64,000 nt of DNA from Thalassorhabdus alkalitolerans (GTDB taxonomy: Bacteria; Bacillota; Bacilli; Bacillales; Marinococcaceae): assembly GCF_042656585.1 (NCBI RefSeq), contig NZ_JBHSPG010000023.1; one strand, given 5' to 3'. Made by a program: the position numbers and the translations under genes. Position 1 is the first letter of the stretch. Each line of letters begins with the position of its first letter. This document shows positions 7,523 through 15,680 of this stretch, piece after piece. The notes beneath the pieces were generated by a model. That model was not told the DNA's origin. It saw only the letters and a list, made by a program, of their open reading frames with translations, and did not search any database.

Positions 7523-8425
7523 TTATGCACCCTGATAGCGGTTTGGAGGCAGGCCGGTTACGTGTTCCAGAGTGATGACAAAGGTAAACCCTGCCATAGG
7601 CTGTTCTTTTTTCTCCTTTTCTGTCAGCTTCACATCGGCTGTAGTGACAAAAAGCTGATTTAAGTCCTTCCCCCCAAAAGTACAAGACGTTACCAGGGAA
7701 ACGGGAAGATTAATTTCTTCCTGTTTTTCTCCTGTATCAGGATCCCACCTGCTGACTTTTCCACCTTCAAAGTGAGCAATCCACAGTTTCCCTTCTGAAT
7801 CAATTGTCATACCATCTGGTTTTCCTTTTTCCTCAGTAAAATCAATCACAGGCCGAGGCGTAAAAATATCTCCAGTCTGGAATTCATAGTTAAACACGAC
7901 AACCTGCTGTTCAGGAGTGTCTATATAGTACATGCAATTCCGGTCTCTATTCCAGGCCAGCCCATTAGAAACTGTGACAGGGGAATGCATTTTTCTCACT
8001 TTCCGTCTTTTATTGAGACAATATAAGGCTGCGGCTCCTTTCTCCCTCGTTAAGGAGATGGTTCCTGCCCAAAATCGTCCTTCCGTATCACATTTTCCAT
8101 CATTAAAGCGGTTATTGGATTTCTCTTCTTCCGGGTCTGAAAGAAAGTGAAAATCGTGGTTATCCATATCAACGATATAAAATCCATGCTGCATCGCTGC
8201 TACGAGTTTTCCTTGTGAAGTAGGAGCTACCGCTCCCACCATCTGTCCTGTCTTCATGGAACGAACCTTTCCATTTTCTGGATTGTACTCATGAATCCGC
8301 TCCCCGGTAATGTCCACCCAGTATGCTTTCTTTTTTTCATCATCCCAGATCGGACTTTCTCCTAATTCTGAATGGTGGGCAATGACCTGGGCATCCACTT
8401 CTCTCTGCCTCACGTTGCATTTCAC
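7523..8425 (-). CDS. SMP-30/gluconolactonase family protein
   Basis: A 300-residue beta-propeller lactonase of the SMP-30/Gnl/LRE family, which uses one divalent metal to open sugar lactones. Metal ligands are visible: Glu in GESPIW (about 22), Asn in NRFNDGK (about 106), Asn in SNGLAW (about 155) and Asp in KPDGMTID (about 206). Length is typical. The start is a GTG four to five bases after GGAG; there is no signal peptide, so it is cytosolic. No sugar genes lie nearby, so the substrate cannot be inferred. It appears monocistronic. Confidence 0.87.
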   Translation of the reverse strand: MKCNVRQREVDAQVIAHHSELGESPIWDDEKKKAYWVDITGERIHEYNPENGKVRSMKTGQMVGAVAPTSQGKLVAAMQHGFYIVDMDNHDFHFLSDPEEEKSNNRFNDGKCDTEGRFWAGTISLTREKGAAALYCLNKRRKVRKMHSPVTVSNGLAWNRDRNCMYYIDTPEQQVVVFNYEFQTGDIFTPRPVIDFTEEKGKPDGMTIDSEGKLWIAHFEGGKVSRWDPDTGEKQEEINLPVSLVTSCTFGGKDLNQLFVTTADVKLTEKEKKEQPMAGFTFVITLEHVTGLPPNRYQGA

Positions 8426-8576
8426 CTCTCTCCTTGATGTCCATTTACCAATCTCTTTTCACACCATTCCCAAGAGAGGAAGGATTTAACCGGTATTTCT
8501 CCATAACATCCTTTTCTCCGGGTTCAAATAACGTAAAATATTTTTAGTTTAAAACATTTGACAGCAGCGCATAAAA

Positions 8577-8602
8577 AAACGCGGCTCTGAAAAGCCGCGT
8601 TT
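8577..8602 (-). terminator. Terminator of the LPxTA surface-protein gene
   Basis: AAACGCGGCT pairs with AGCCGCGTTT around CTGAAA, followed by a T run on the minus strand. Confidence 0.85.
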
Positions 8603-8634
8603 GTCAGGAGGGTGGACTATTTTATCTTTGAAAA

Positions 8635-9186
8635 TTACACAGTAGCTCGTCTGCGAATGGTTAACAGCACTGCAGCCCCTGCGGCAGCTAATGTGCCCAT
8701 AAGCACCATGAAAGGATTAGCTGTCGCTGTTGCAGGAAGGGCTCCTCCCTCTTCTTCAGAACCATTGTCCTCTTTTACCGGTGCTGCTGCCTCTGCATCT
8801 TCCTCAGATGCTTCTTCCTCTGTGCCATCTTCTTCTGTTGCTTCTTCAGCAGCATCCTCTTCTTCTACTGCCTCTTCTTCCTCAGTGGCATCTTCTGTTG
8901 TGTCTTCCTCGGTTGTACCAGTCATGGCTTCTTCATGAGCCGTGAATTCTGCTTCATAGTCTGGAAGAGTCAGGCTTTCACATGGGATACCGTCACTGTC
9001 ACCATCCAGGCCATGTGGATCATTTTGAGAATGATACCCATTAGATTCCCAGAAGTCCCATACTTCAGAACCGGAATTAAAGTCCCCGCAGTTTCTGTCC
9101 TGAGCTCCTGCCGGCAATGCAAAAGCCAGAGCGGCCATCAATAAAAATACAAAACCAAATAACGAGATTGATAGTTTTTTCACCAT
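8635..9186 (-). CDS. Exported excalibur-domain protein with sortase-type anchor
   Basis: A 183-residue cell-surface protein. Residues 1-28 are a signal peptide ending in a Leu/Ala core and GAQD. A small excalibur-like calcium-binding domain follows (about 30-70), with the typical NCGDF start and DGDSDGIPCE end. Residues about 75-145 are an almost pure Glu/Thr/Ala/Asp acidic linker. The C-terminus carries LPATAT, a hydrophobic helix and RRR, the layout of an LPxTG-type sortase signal with Ala in place of Gly. The gene is flanked by its own terminator. The very acidic linker fits a high-salt or high-pH surface. No sortase gene is in the window. Confidence 0.85.
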   Translation of the reverse strand: MVKKLSISLFGFVFLLMAALAFALPAGAQDRNCGDFNSGSEVWDFWESNGYHSQNDPHGLDGDSDGIPCESLTLPDYEAEFTAHEEAMTGTTEEDTTEDATEEEEAVEEEDAAEEATEEDGTEEEASEEDAEAAAPVKEDNGSEEEGGALPATATANPFMVLMGTLAAAGAAVLLTIRRRATV

Positions 9187-9464
9187 AACTTATAACCCCT
9201 TTATTAAGTATTTAGTCCACCCCTTCTTTCATCCTATCAATCTACTACCTTATTTTACAAGTAATATACTAATATGGCATGAAAGATTATATTTCCCAAT
9301 TTTTCGCTAGTTTAATAGATATGTTTTTTTCCTTACTGAAATGAACTTTCTTCACCGTTTTCTGGAAAATTCCTGCATACAGTCCTGCCTGAAATAAGAG
9401 CATGGAAATCTTCTTCCGTTCCTTGGTATAATAGAGGAATTACAAACTTCTCAAGGAGTAAGAT

Positions 9465-12400
9465 ATGTTTCCACTAACCTTAGACGACATTAAAAACCTG
9501 GCAGGTGTTCCCATTTACTCTAGGGGCCTCACTTATTATCAAAAAGGCTCTGTCCATAAATTTAATATAGATACAGAAGAAGAAGAAACAATCGTAACTG
9601 CAAAGGTTACGGGCAGGAGGATCTATGAGGTTGACTTGTTTCTAGAGCATAGGACCGGCCAGGTATCAGGACATTGCAGCTGTCCGGCAGCTGAGATGAT
9701 GGATACCTGCAAACACATGACTGCTGTGCTGATTAAAGCTGTGAATGCTTTCTCACATGACGATATGCTTCCATACGAGACAGATCCTCTCGTAAATAGA
9801 GCAACGGTATCCTACGATCCTCACGTGAGTGAATCATTTACTGAAGAAATTATTTCCCAGCTGACAGATGAACAAGATCCTTCTTTCCATCCTGAGATCC
9901 CTTTAACAGTCCAATTCACAATCAAGCCGGATGTGGGAATCACGTACTGGAACAAAGGGACTTTTTCCTTGCGGTTAAAGGCAGGTACGAACAGCAAGCT
10001 TTACGTGGTGAAAAACGCTAAAGATTTTCTTGAATCAATAGCCGAGAAAAGAAATCACTATTTTACACCTTATTTCACTTATGATCCGAGTGAACATTAT
10101 ATTGCTGAGCCTTTAGGGCAGTTTTTACAGCTGCTGAAAGAAATCTCTGATCATAATGACTGGTACGGTGAAGACCACTATCGTTACAGCTCGAAAAAGG
10201 ATGAAATCAATATCCCTCCTATGTTTTCTCAACAGACAATAGACCATCTACTCACCTTAGAGGAAGTCTATGTCCAAGACGACAGGGATTTTTTTCCTTT
10301 ACAGGTAAAAGAAAGAACCTTCCCTCTTTTGTTTTATGTAAAAAAGGAGAACGATTATATTGTTCTTTCCCTTTCCGATTCATATAAAATCCTAACAAGC
10401 CTGGAAGGGACAGACTTTATAATGGATCAGGGAATCTTTTACAAAGTAAATGAAGAGCTTCAATTTTCTGCTTTTTCTCTATATAAAGCCATAAAGAAAA
10501 CCCGCTCCTCCTCCATGGCTCTTACAAGGCCTCAGTTTGAGAAGATAGCGGGTACCGTGATTCCTATTTTAGAAAAATACAACCTTATCCTTCTTGACCA
10601 AAACATTATGACTAACATCCAAACAGAAAAGTGTAACCCTGTTGTAGACATTGAAAAAGACGGAAGCCAGCTGCTTGCTCGTTTGTCGTTTCAATACGGA
10701 AGACAAGTCATCTATCCATTTGAAGAACGAGAGGATCAAGAGGTCCTCATTGCACGTGACATGAAAACAGAGCGAAAAGTAGTCTCATTAATTGAAGAGG
10801 CCTATTTCCATTGGAACGGCAGTAGATTATCCTTAAACGGTGATGAAAACATCGGGCGTTTCTTTTACCGCATCCTTCCTGACTTAAGAAAACATGCAAC
10901 CGTTACGCTTTCCGACGAAGCAGAAGAGATGATTGCCTATGAGCTTCCCGACTCTGTCCTTACTTTTGATATTGACCCTTCTAATCAATGGTTTGAAGTC
11001 AGCTTCAGAACAGATGATATTTCCGGAGATGAAATAGAGTCTATTTTATCTTCACTGAAAGAAAAAAAGCATTATCATACAACAAAAGAAGGAAAAATCA
11101 TGTCTTTGGATCAAGATCATTGGAAAGATACCTTGCATTTTTTAGAGAGGACAGGGCTGCATCCGGAAAGCTTAGCTGACGGTCCTTCACTCCTTCCAAA
11201 GTATCAGGCTCTTGAAGCAGATGAACTTGCGAAAGGAAAGGGGTCGTTTCACCGCTCTCAGGCATTTGAAACGTTAGTTCAGTCCATTCTCCACCCGGAA
11301 ACAACAGAGCATAGGATCCCGGCCTCCCTGAATGCCGAGCTTAGAGATTACCAGCTCAGAGGTTTCCAGTGGCTGAAATCTTTGTCTCATTACGGTTTTG
11401 GCGGGATATTGGCTGATGATATGGGTCTTGGGAAAACTGTACAGGCCTTAAGCTTTATTCTGTCTGAACAAGAAGAAAAGAAAACCGGACTTCCCTTTCT
11501 CGTGGTCACACCCTCTTCTCTTCTATATAACTGGGAAAGAGAAGGGCAGACGTTTTCTCCCTCTCTGCGAATAAAAGTAATAGCCGGAAGTAAAGAAGAG
11601 AGAAAAGAGATGCTCAGTGATCTTACAGACACAGATGTATGCATAACTTCCTACCCTCTCTTACGAAGAGATACCGATTTATATGAGCCTTTATCCTTTC
11701 AGGGACTCCTTTTAGATGAGGCACAGACCTTTAAAAACCATGCTTCACAAACCTTTAAAGCGATCAAAAAGGTAAAAGCCGCCCAGGCATTTGCTCTTAG
11801 CGGTACACCTATTGAAAATCGCATGGAAGAACTCTGGTCATTAATGGCGGTAGTTATGCCTGGCCTCTTTCCTGACAGGACAGAATTTAAAAAAGTATCG
11901 TTAGACACGATCCACAGAAAAGCGGCTCCGTTTGTCCTCCGCCGGACAAAAAAAGAAGTGTTAACAGAGCTTCCTGATAAAATTGAACAGACACGCTACT
12001 CTGAGTTGACGAAGGAACAGCGTAAGCTTTATTTAGCTTACCTTGAGAGAATCCAATCTGAAACAATGCAGCAGTTAAGCACAGAGGGCTTTCAAAAATC
12101 CAGGATGCAGATTCTCGGCAATTTAACCAGGCTGCGCCAGCTCTGCTGTCACCCTTCTCTTTTTATAAATGACTACGAAGGCGAGTCGGGAAAAATGGAA
12201 GAACTGATGTCTATACTGGAAGAGTCTCTAGCAAATCAAAGCCGGATTCTTATTTTTTCCCAATTCACCACCATGCTTTCTTTAATTGGAGAAGCCTGCG
12301 AGAAAGAAGAAATCTCATACTTTTACCTTGATGGAAGTACACCATCGAGGGAACGGCTTGAATTGGCCAGCCGTTTTAACAACGGAGAAAAGGAAGTGTT

Positions 12401-12698
12401 TCTTATTTCCTTGAAGGCTGGCGGGACCGGGCTCAATTTGACCGGGGCAGACACAGTCATTTTATATGATTTGTGGTGGAACCCTGCGGTGGAAACTCAG
12501 GCTGCCGACCGGGCTCACCGCATGGGACAAAAGCAGGTTGTCCAGGTCCTGAAGATGGTCACTAAAGGAACAATTGAAGAAAAAATCCAGGCTCTGCAGG
12601 AAAAGAAAAAATCATTGTTTGACAACCTTATTCAATCAGGAGAAACAAATTTAACCTCACTCTCAGAAGAAGATATAAGAGACATCTTATCCTTGTAG
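9465..12698 (+). CDS. SNF2-family helicase with N-terminal SWIM zinc finger (YwqA-like)
   Basis: A 1077-residue cytosolic ATPase of the SNF2/RapA-like class that moves along or remodels DNA-protein complexes. The SWIM zinc finger is at about 68-85 (CSCP...CKH). A poorly conserved middle region (bacterial SNF2 helicase associated domain) spans about 120-590. The ATPase core follows: Walker A DDMGLGKT near 648, DEAQ near 751, SGTPIENR near 783, and the C-terminal helicase lobe at about 905-1040 with FSQFTTM, KAGGTGLNLTGAD and ADRAHRMGQ. The start follows AAGGAG. It matches the architecture of Bacillus subtilis YwqA. Its own terminator follows. Confidence 0.92.
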   Translation: MFPLTLDDIKNLAGVPIYSRGLTYYQKGSVHKFNIDTEEEETIVTAKVTGRRIYEVDLFLEHRTGQVSGHCSCPAAEMMDTCKHMTAVLIKAVNAFSHDDMLPYETDPLVNRATVSYDPHVSESFTEEIISQLTDEQDPSFHPEIPLTVQFTIKPDVGITYWNKGTFSLRLKAGTNSKLYVVKNAKDFLESIAEKRNHYFTPYFTYDPSEHYIAEPLGQFLQLLKEISDHNDWYGEDHYRYSSKKDEINIPPMFSQQTIDHLLTLEEVYVQDDRDFFPLQVKERTFPLLFYVKKENDYIVLSLSDSYKILTSLEGTDFIMDQGIFYKVNEELQFSAFSLYKAIKKTRSSSMALTRPQFEKIAGTVIPILEKYNLILLDQNIMTNIQTEKCNPVVDIEKDGSQLLARLSFQYGRQVIYPFEEREDQEVLIARDMKTERKVVSLIEEAYFHWNGSRLSLNGDENIGRFFYRILPDLRKHATVTLSDEAEEMIAYELPDSVLTFDIDPSNQWFEVSFRTDDISGDEIESILSSLKEKKHYHTTKEGKIMSLDQDHWKDTLHFLERTGLHPESLADGPSLLPKYQALEADELAKGKGSFHRSQAFETLVQSILHPETTEHRIPASLNAELRDYQLRGFQWLKSLSHYGFGGILADDMGLGKTVQALSFILSEQEEKKTGLPFLVVTPSSLLYNWEREGQTFSPSLRIKVIAGSKEERKEMLSDLTDTDVCITSYPLLRRDTDLYEPLSFQGLLLDEAQTFKNHASQTFKAIKKVKAAQAFALSGTPIENRMEELWSLMAVVMPGLFPDRTEFKKVSLDTIHRKAAPFVLRRTKKEVLTELPDKIEQTRYSELTKEQRKLYLAYLERIQSETMQQLSTEGFQKSRMQILGNLTRLRQLCCHPSLFINDYEGESGKMEELMSILEESLANQSRILIFSQFTTMLSLIGEACEKEEISYFYLDGSTPSRERLELASRFNNGEKEVFLISLKAGGTGLNLTGADTVILYDLWWNPAVETQAADRAHRMGQKQVVQVLKMVTKGTIEEKIQALQEKKKSLFDNLIQSGETNLTSLSEEDIRDILSL

Positions 12699-12721
12699 GA
12701 CGGGCTGGGCCCGTCCTTTTT
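12698..12721 (+). terminator. Terminator of the SNF2 gene
   Basis: GGACGGGC at 12698-12705 pairs with GCCCGTCC at 12709-12716, followed by TTTTTG. Confidence 0.9.
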
Positions 12722-12738
12722 GTTATGTTACAGAAGCA

Positions 12739-13698
12739 TTACAATCCTTTCGGGTGCCAGGCACCTAAAGAGGGGCGGCGCAGGCTCAGCCGGTTAGCAA
12801 TAAAGGCTCCTACGGAAAGATTGATGATCATATTAATGATGGGGGGAAGAGCTCCTAATTCTCCGATAAACTCAAAAGCAAGAATAGCCGCAAGTGCTGT
12901 GTTGCATAAACCGACGTGAAATAAAACTGCTCTTGCTTCCTCTTCCTTTACTCCTATTTTCTTAGCAATGACGTAGGCGAGCCCCATAGGAAGAACAACC
13001 TGTAAAAAGGCAGCTAAGACAATTAGGGGAAGGATCTCTGCTTCTCTTGCAATCGTGTCTTTTCCATCTCCAACGATGGTATGTATGATAAGGAGCAAAG
13101 AAACGGATGACCCAAACCTTGTCAGAGACTTGGAGTGTTCTCTGGCCGTTGGGAAAAGGCGCTGAACAATAATGCCAAGAAACAAAGGAATAACCACAAT
13201 GAATAGAAACGATTGAAGAAGACTTACAAATGATATCGTTACTTGATTTCCTGGAAGCCCTGCCATCGCCAATAAAGTAACAATGGGGCTGATTCCTACA
13301 TCAAGTAAGGAAGCGGCAATCACAAGTGAGGTATTCCCTCCTGCCAAAAAGGTATAAAGAGTGGCTGCCGTTGCGCTTGGAACCGTCCCTGACAAAATCA
13401 CTCCTGCCGCTATTTCAGGTCGGCTGGAAAAAAAGAGATAAGCAAGACCGAGGGACACCCCTACCGTTAATGTCCACTTTAACATTGACGCAATAAAAAG
13501 CTCTTTTTTCTTTTTTCCCACATCCTTAATTGCTGTGATATCCATGGAAAGCCCGGTAAAAAATATGACGATTCCAAGAAGAACCCCTGGGACCCAGCCA
13601 GGAGCATCCCAATAAATAGGGGAAAAATAAGTGAGGATAGCTGCTAAGATGATAAGCAAAGGCAATTTTTTTGAAAGAAATTCAGAGATAAGGTTCAT
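12739..13698 (-). CDS. Bile acid:sodium symporter (BASS) family transporter
   Basis: A 319-residue membrane protein with about nine to ten helices, the usual size for BASS/YocS-type sodium-coupled organic anion transporters. Family features include the early FFTGLSMD segment, the ILSGTVPSATAATLYTFLAGGN region (crossover helix with sodium-site residues) and a final NMIINLSVGAFIANR helix. In Bacillaceae such proteins move pantoate, keto-acids or related anions; the substrate here is unknown. The last residues (SLGAWHPKGL) come from a copy of the 13-base repeat, as in the NreA-like protein. Convergent with the SNF2 gene. Confidence 0.85.
   Translation of the reverse strand: MNLISEFLSKKLPLLIILAAILTYFSPIYWDAPGWVPGVLLGIVIFFTGLSMDITAIKDVGKKKKELFIASMLKWTLTVGVSLGLAYLFFSSRPEIAAGVILSGTVPSATAATLYTFLAGGNTSLVIAASLLDVGISPIVTLLAMAGLPGNQVTISFVSLLQSFLFIVVIPLFLGIIVQRLFPTAREHSKSLTRFGSSVSLLLIIHTIVGDGKDTIAREAEILPLIVLAAFLQVVLPMGLAYVIAKKIGVKEEEARAVLFHVGLCNTALAAILAFEFIGELGALPPIINMIINLSVGAFIANRLSLRRPSLGAWHPKGL
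12753..12765. repeat. GGTGCCAGGCACC repeat, copy 3
   Basis: Perfect copy in the last codons of the BASS transporter gene; read on the minus strand it encodes GAWHP, as copy 1 does on the plus strand. Confidence 0.85.
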
Positions 13699-13736
13699 AA
13701 TTTAATTCCTTTCTTGTTCACATCCACTATGTAAAA

Positions 13737-13762
13737 AGGAGCTCTTTAGAAACGAGCTCCCT
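13737..13762 (-). terminator. Terminator of the MazG-like gene
   Basis: GGAGCTC pairs with GAGCTCC across TTTAGAAAC; on the minus strand it is followed by TTTTTAC. Confidence 0.7.
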
Positions 13763-13885
13763 TGCTGCGTAAAACCTAAGGTGTTTTGGCAAACTTTTAA
13801 AGCTCCTAGACAGAAAAACGATCATGTCTCTCTGCTTCAACAGGTGTCACTGTACAGCTATGAGCCTGCTGAACAAATGAACTCA

Positions 13886-14215
13886 TTACTTCTTATCTTC
13901 AACCATTACTAAAAATCTTTTCTCATCGAAACCGCCTCTGACTCTTGCTTTTTCCTTTCTTATTTCCTCAAGCTTTTCCGGAGAGGCCCCATGTTGATTT
14001 GATAAAGCATGGAGAAGTTCAAGAATATCAGCTAACTCATTTAGTGCTTCTTCATCTGTTTCAGCAGATAGATATTCATTTAATTCTTCCTGAAGCTTCT
14101 TTTGAGCTTCTTCCTTATACTTCTCGTCTGACAGCTCTTCGGCCTGGTACCCTTTTCCCGACAGCCGGATCATATCAGGAATATGATCACGTACCAGCTT
14201 GTTGTAAATTGGCAT
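13886..14215 (-). CDS. MazG-like nucleotide pyrophosphohydrolase
   Basis: A 109-residue all-helical protein of the MazG/phosphoribosyl-ATP pyrophosphohydrolase superfamily. It starts with the conserved YNKLVRDHIP and has the metal-binding helices EELNEYL (about 43-49) and the ELADILELLHAL helix (about 60-72), giving the ExxE...ExxD pattern. Such proteins hydrolyse nucleoside triphosphates, often damaged ones, to monophosphates. Small Bacillus members are usually annotated as phosphoribosyl-ATP pyrophosphohydrolase but lack a histidine-pathway context, as here. It is a separate unit, with a terminator after it. Confidence 0.85.
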   Translation of the reverse strand: MPIYNKLVRDHIPDMIRLSGKGYQAEELSDEKYKEEAQKKLQEELNEYLSAETDEEALNELADILELLHALSNQHGASPEKLEEIRKEKARVRGGFDEKRFLVMVEDKK

Positions 14216-14393
14216 CCAATCATCCTTTCAAATAATCTGTTCTATAGTATACCTGTTTTTATAGTGTGCGTAACATATCATTTTATCTTCTGGTTTAATA
14301 CAATTTGCTTTTTCTGTTTTCATTATTCTTTCTCTGAATGAAGAATGATTCCTTTCGATTTGTGACATAGTAAGAAAAAAAGTGGTGATAACA

Positions 14394-14549
14394 ATGTTAC
14401 GATACAACGTGCCCCGTCTTGTTGTCTGGAGCATGATCCTGACTTCAGTCCTTAACCTGGTAATTATTATGATGACCACCATCCATCACGGACAAGTCAA
14501 GCAGCAGTTTCGAGACATCAAAAATATTTTAAAAATAAGGATTCAATAA
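14394..14549 (+). CDS. Small single-pass membrane protein, 51 residues
   Basis: ATG 14394 opens a 51-codon frame ending TAA 14547-14549. The product has a basic N-terminus, one hydrophobic helix (about 8-31, LVVWSMILTSVLNLVIIMM) and a basic, Gln-rich tail. The ribosome-binding site is weak (GTGGTG). A good terminator follows at 14565. I do not recognise it. A minus-strand 84-codon frame covers part of the same DNA but lacks a ribosome-binding site, so I favour the plus strand. Confidence 0.5.
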   Translation: MLRYNVPRLVVWSMILTSVLNLVIIMMTTIHHGQVKQQFRDIKNILKIRIQ

Positions 14550-14564
14550 ACAGGAAAAGGAAAA

Positions 14565-14594
14565 GGAGGGTCTTTTTATTAAGACTCTCCTTTA
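14565..14594. terminator. Terminator between convergent genes
   Basis: GGAGGGTCTT pairs with AAGACTCTCC (one G-T pair) with T-rich flanks on both strands. Confidence 0.75.
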
Positions 14595-14613
14595 TTACAA
14601 ACGTGTTACATTC

Positions 14614-15402
14614 TCATGAGGTGCCAGGCACCCGTTTCTCGTGTTCCTTGCGTATTTTTTTAATTCTTCGATACATTGTTTTGTCGGTGAGCTTATTGAA
14701 ATTTCTAATGCCAGGGCACAAATTCCCTTCGATGACCCACACGTGTCCCCCTTTATCCACTCCGATATCAAAGCCCATGATGGTATGCTTTTTCCACCGT
14801 ACAGCCAGTCTTTTGGCAGCGAGTAATGAGACTCGTTCTGCTTCTTCCATTATTTTTTTTCTGCTGACTGACGGATCGATGCTCGCTTTTTTTAATGCTT
14901 CGGGAACGGGCAGAATTATACCCTTGCTTATTTTGTTATTCGTTACAATATAGCCTTTTCCAGCAACCTTTGTTACCATCCCGGTCGCTTCCCAGTTTTT
15001 CGTCACTTTTCTTTTTTGAACAATAACCCTGATATCAAAGGGACTGTTATTATATTCGGCCAGATCAATGTATCTTTGAACAATGTAGTTTCGCTGCAGT
15101 GGATGTTTCCTGGTACTGATATACTTGTAAATAAATGCCAGCATTTTATCTCTGCTGCTGTATGTGACCTTATGACTTCTTTCCTGAACTTCAAATTTGT
15201 TATTTTCAAGCTGTGTTACTTTTAAAATATTTCTCCCTCTTCTTCCAATCACAGGCTTTACCATTACCTGGTTGTATTCTTTTAGAAAATTCAGCAACAT
15301 TGTATGAGTATATTTTTCCGTAGCTGGCAAATGAGGCTGAAGCTCTTTTCTTTTTTGCATGAGTTGATGCTTCTTCCACTTGCTTCCTCCCGTATATCTC
15401 AT
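14614..15402 (-). CDS. YheC/YheD-like ATP-grasp protein (endospore coat-associated type)
   Basis: A 262-residue protein of the YheC/YheD family, ATP-grasp-like proteins tied to the spore coat in Bacillus. Visible ATP-grasp features are VMVKPVIGRRGRNI (about 46-60), the segment YIVQRYIDLA, FDIRVIVQK, and the C-terminal metal site MGFDIGVD...WVIEGN. The start at 15402 has GAGGGAGAGG ahead; an ATG at 15462 lacks one. The family substrate is unknown. The C-terminal residues (RVPGTS) come from the fourth copy of the 13-base repeat. It is shorter than B. subtilis YheC/D (about 360-450 residues), mostly at the N-terminus. Confidence 0.8.
   Translation of the reverse strand: MRYTGGSKWKKHQLMQKRKELQPHLPATEKYTHTMLLNFLKEYNQVMVKPVIGRRGRNILKVTQLENNKFEVQERSHKVTYSSRDKMLAFIYKYISTRKHPLQRNYIVQRYIDLAEYNNSPFDIRVIVQKRKVTKNWEATGMVTKVAGKGYIVTNNKISKGIILPVPEALKKASIDPSVSRKKIMEEAERVSLLAAKRLAVRWKKHTIMGFDIGVDKGGHVWVIEGNLCPGIRNFNKLTDKTMYRRIKKIRKEHEKRVPGTS
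14620..14632. repeat. GGTGCCAGGCACC repeat, copy 4
   Basis: Perfect copy overlapping the last codons and stop region of the ATP-grasp gene. Confidence 0.85.
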
Positions 15403-15640
15403 GCCTCTCCCTCTTTCATGAAGACTCAGCCCGTCCGTTTCATTACAACCCATCTTTTTCATGGATGCAGTTCAAGTATTTTTTACGAGACGGATACTAT
15501 TACTGTTACTTGGTATGATTACTATACGCTTCAGGAAAAAAACAGTTTAGTGAAAGCAACCAGCCAACAATTCAAAATAGAAAAAAAAGACAACAGCCTT
15601 TTCTGGAAAACTAGCTATATTTCTTACGGGGAAATGCAAA

Positions 15641-15669
15641 GAAGCGCAGACCTGAACGGCCTGCACTTC
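15641..15669 (-). terminator. Terminator of the tartrate-dehydratase-like gene
   Basis: GAAGCGCAGACC pairs with GGCCTGCACTTC with two non-Watson-Crick positions; on the minus strand it is followed by TTTGC. Confidence 0.65.
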
Positions 15670-15680
15670 TTTTCCTAAGA

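Noticed and set aside
8612..8938. Plus-strand Ser/Ala-rich frame of 108 codons
   Set aside because: Shadow of the Glu-rich region of the LPxTA protein on the other strand.
14228..14482. Minus-strand frame of 84 codons
   Set aside because: No ribosome-binding site and antisense to a better supported 51-codon plus-strand gene.
15304..15678. Plus-strand frame of 124 codons
   Set aside because: It runs antisense through the ATP-grasp gene and ends inside the terminator hairpin of the tartrate-dehydratase-like gene; no ribosome-binding site.
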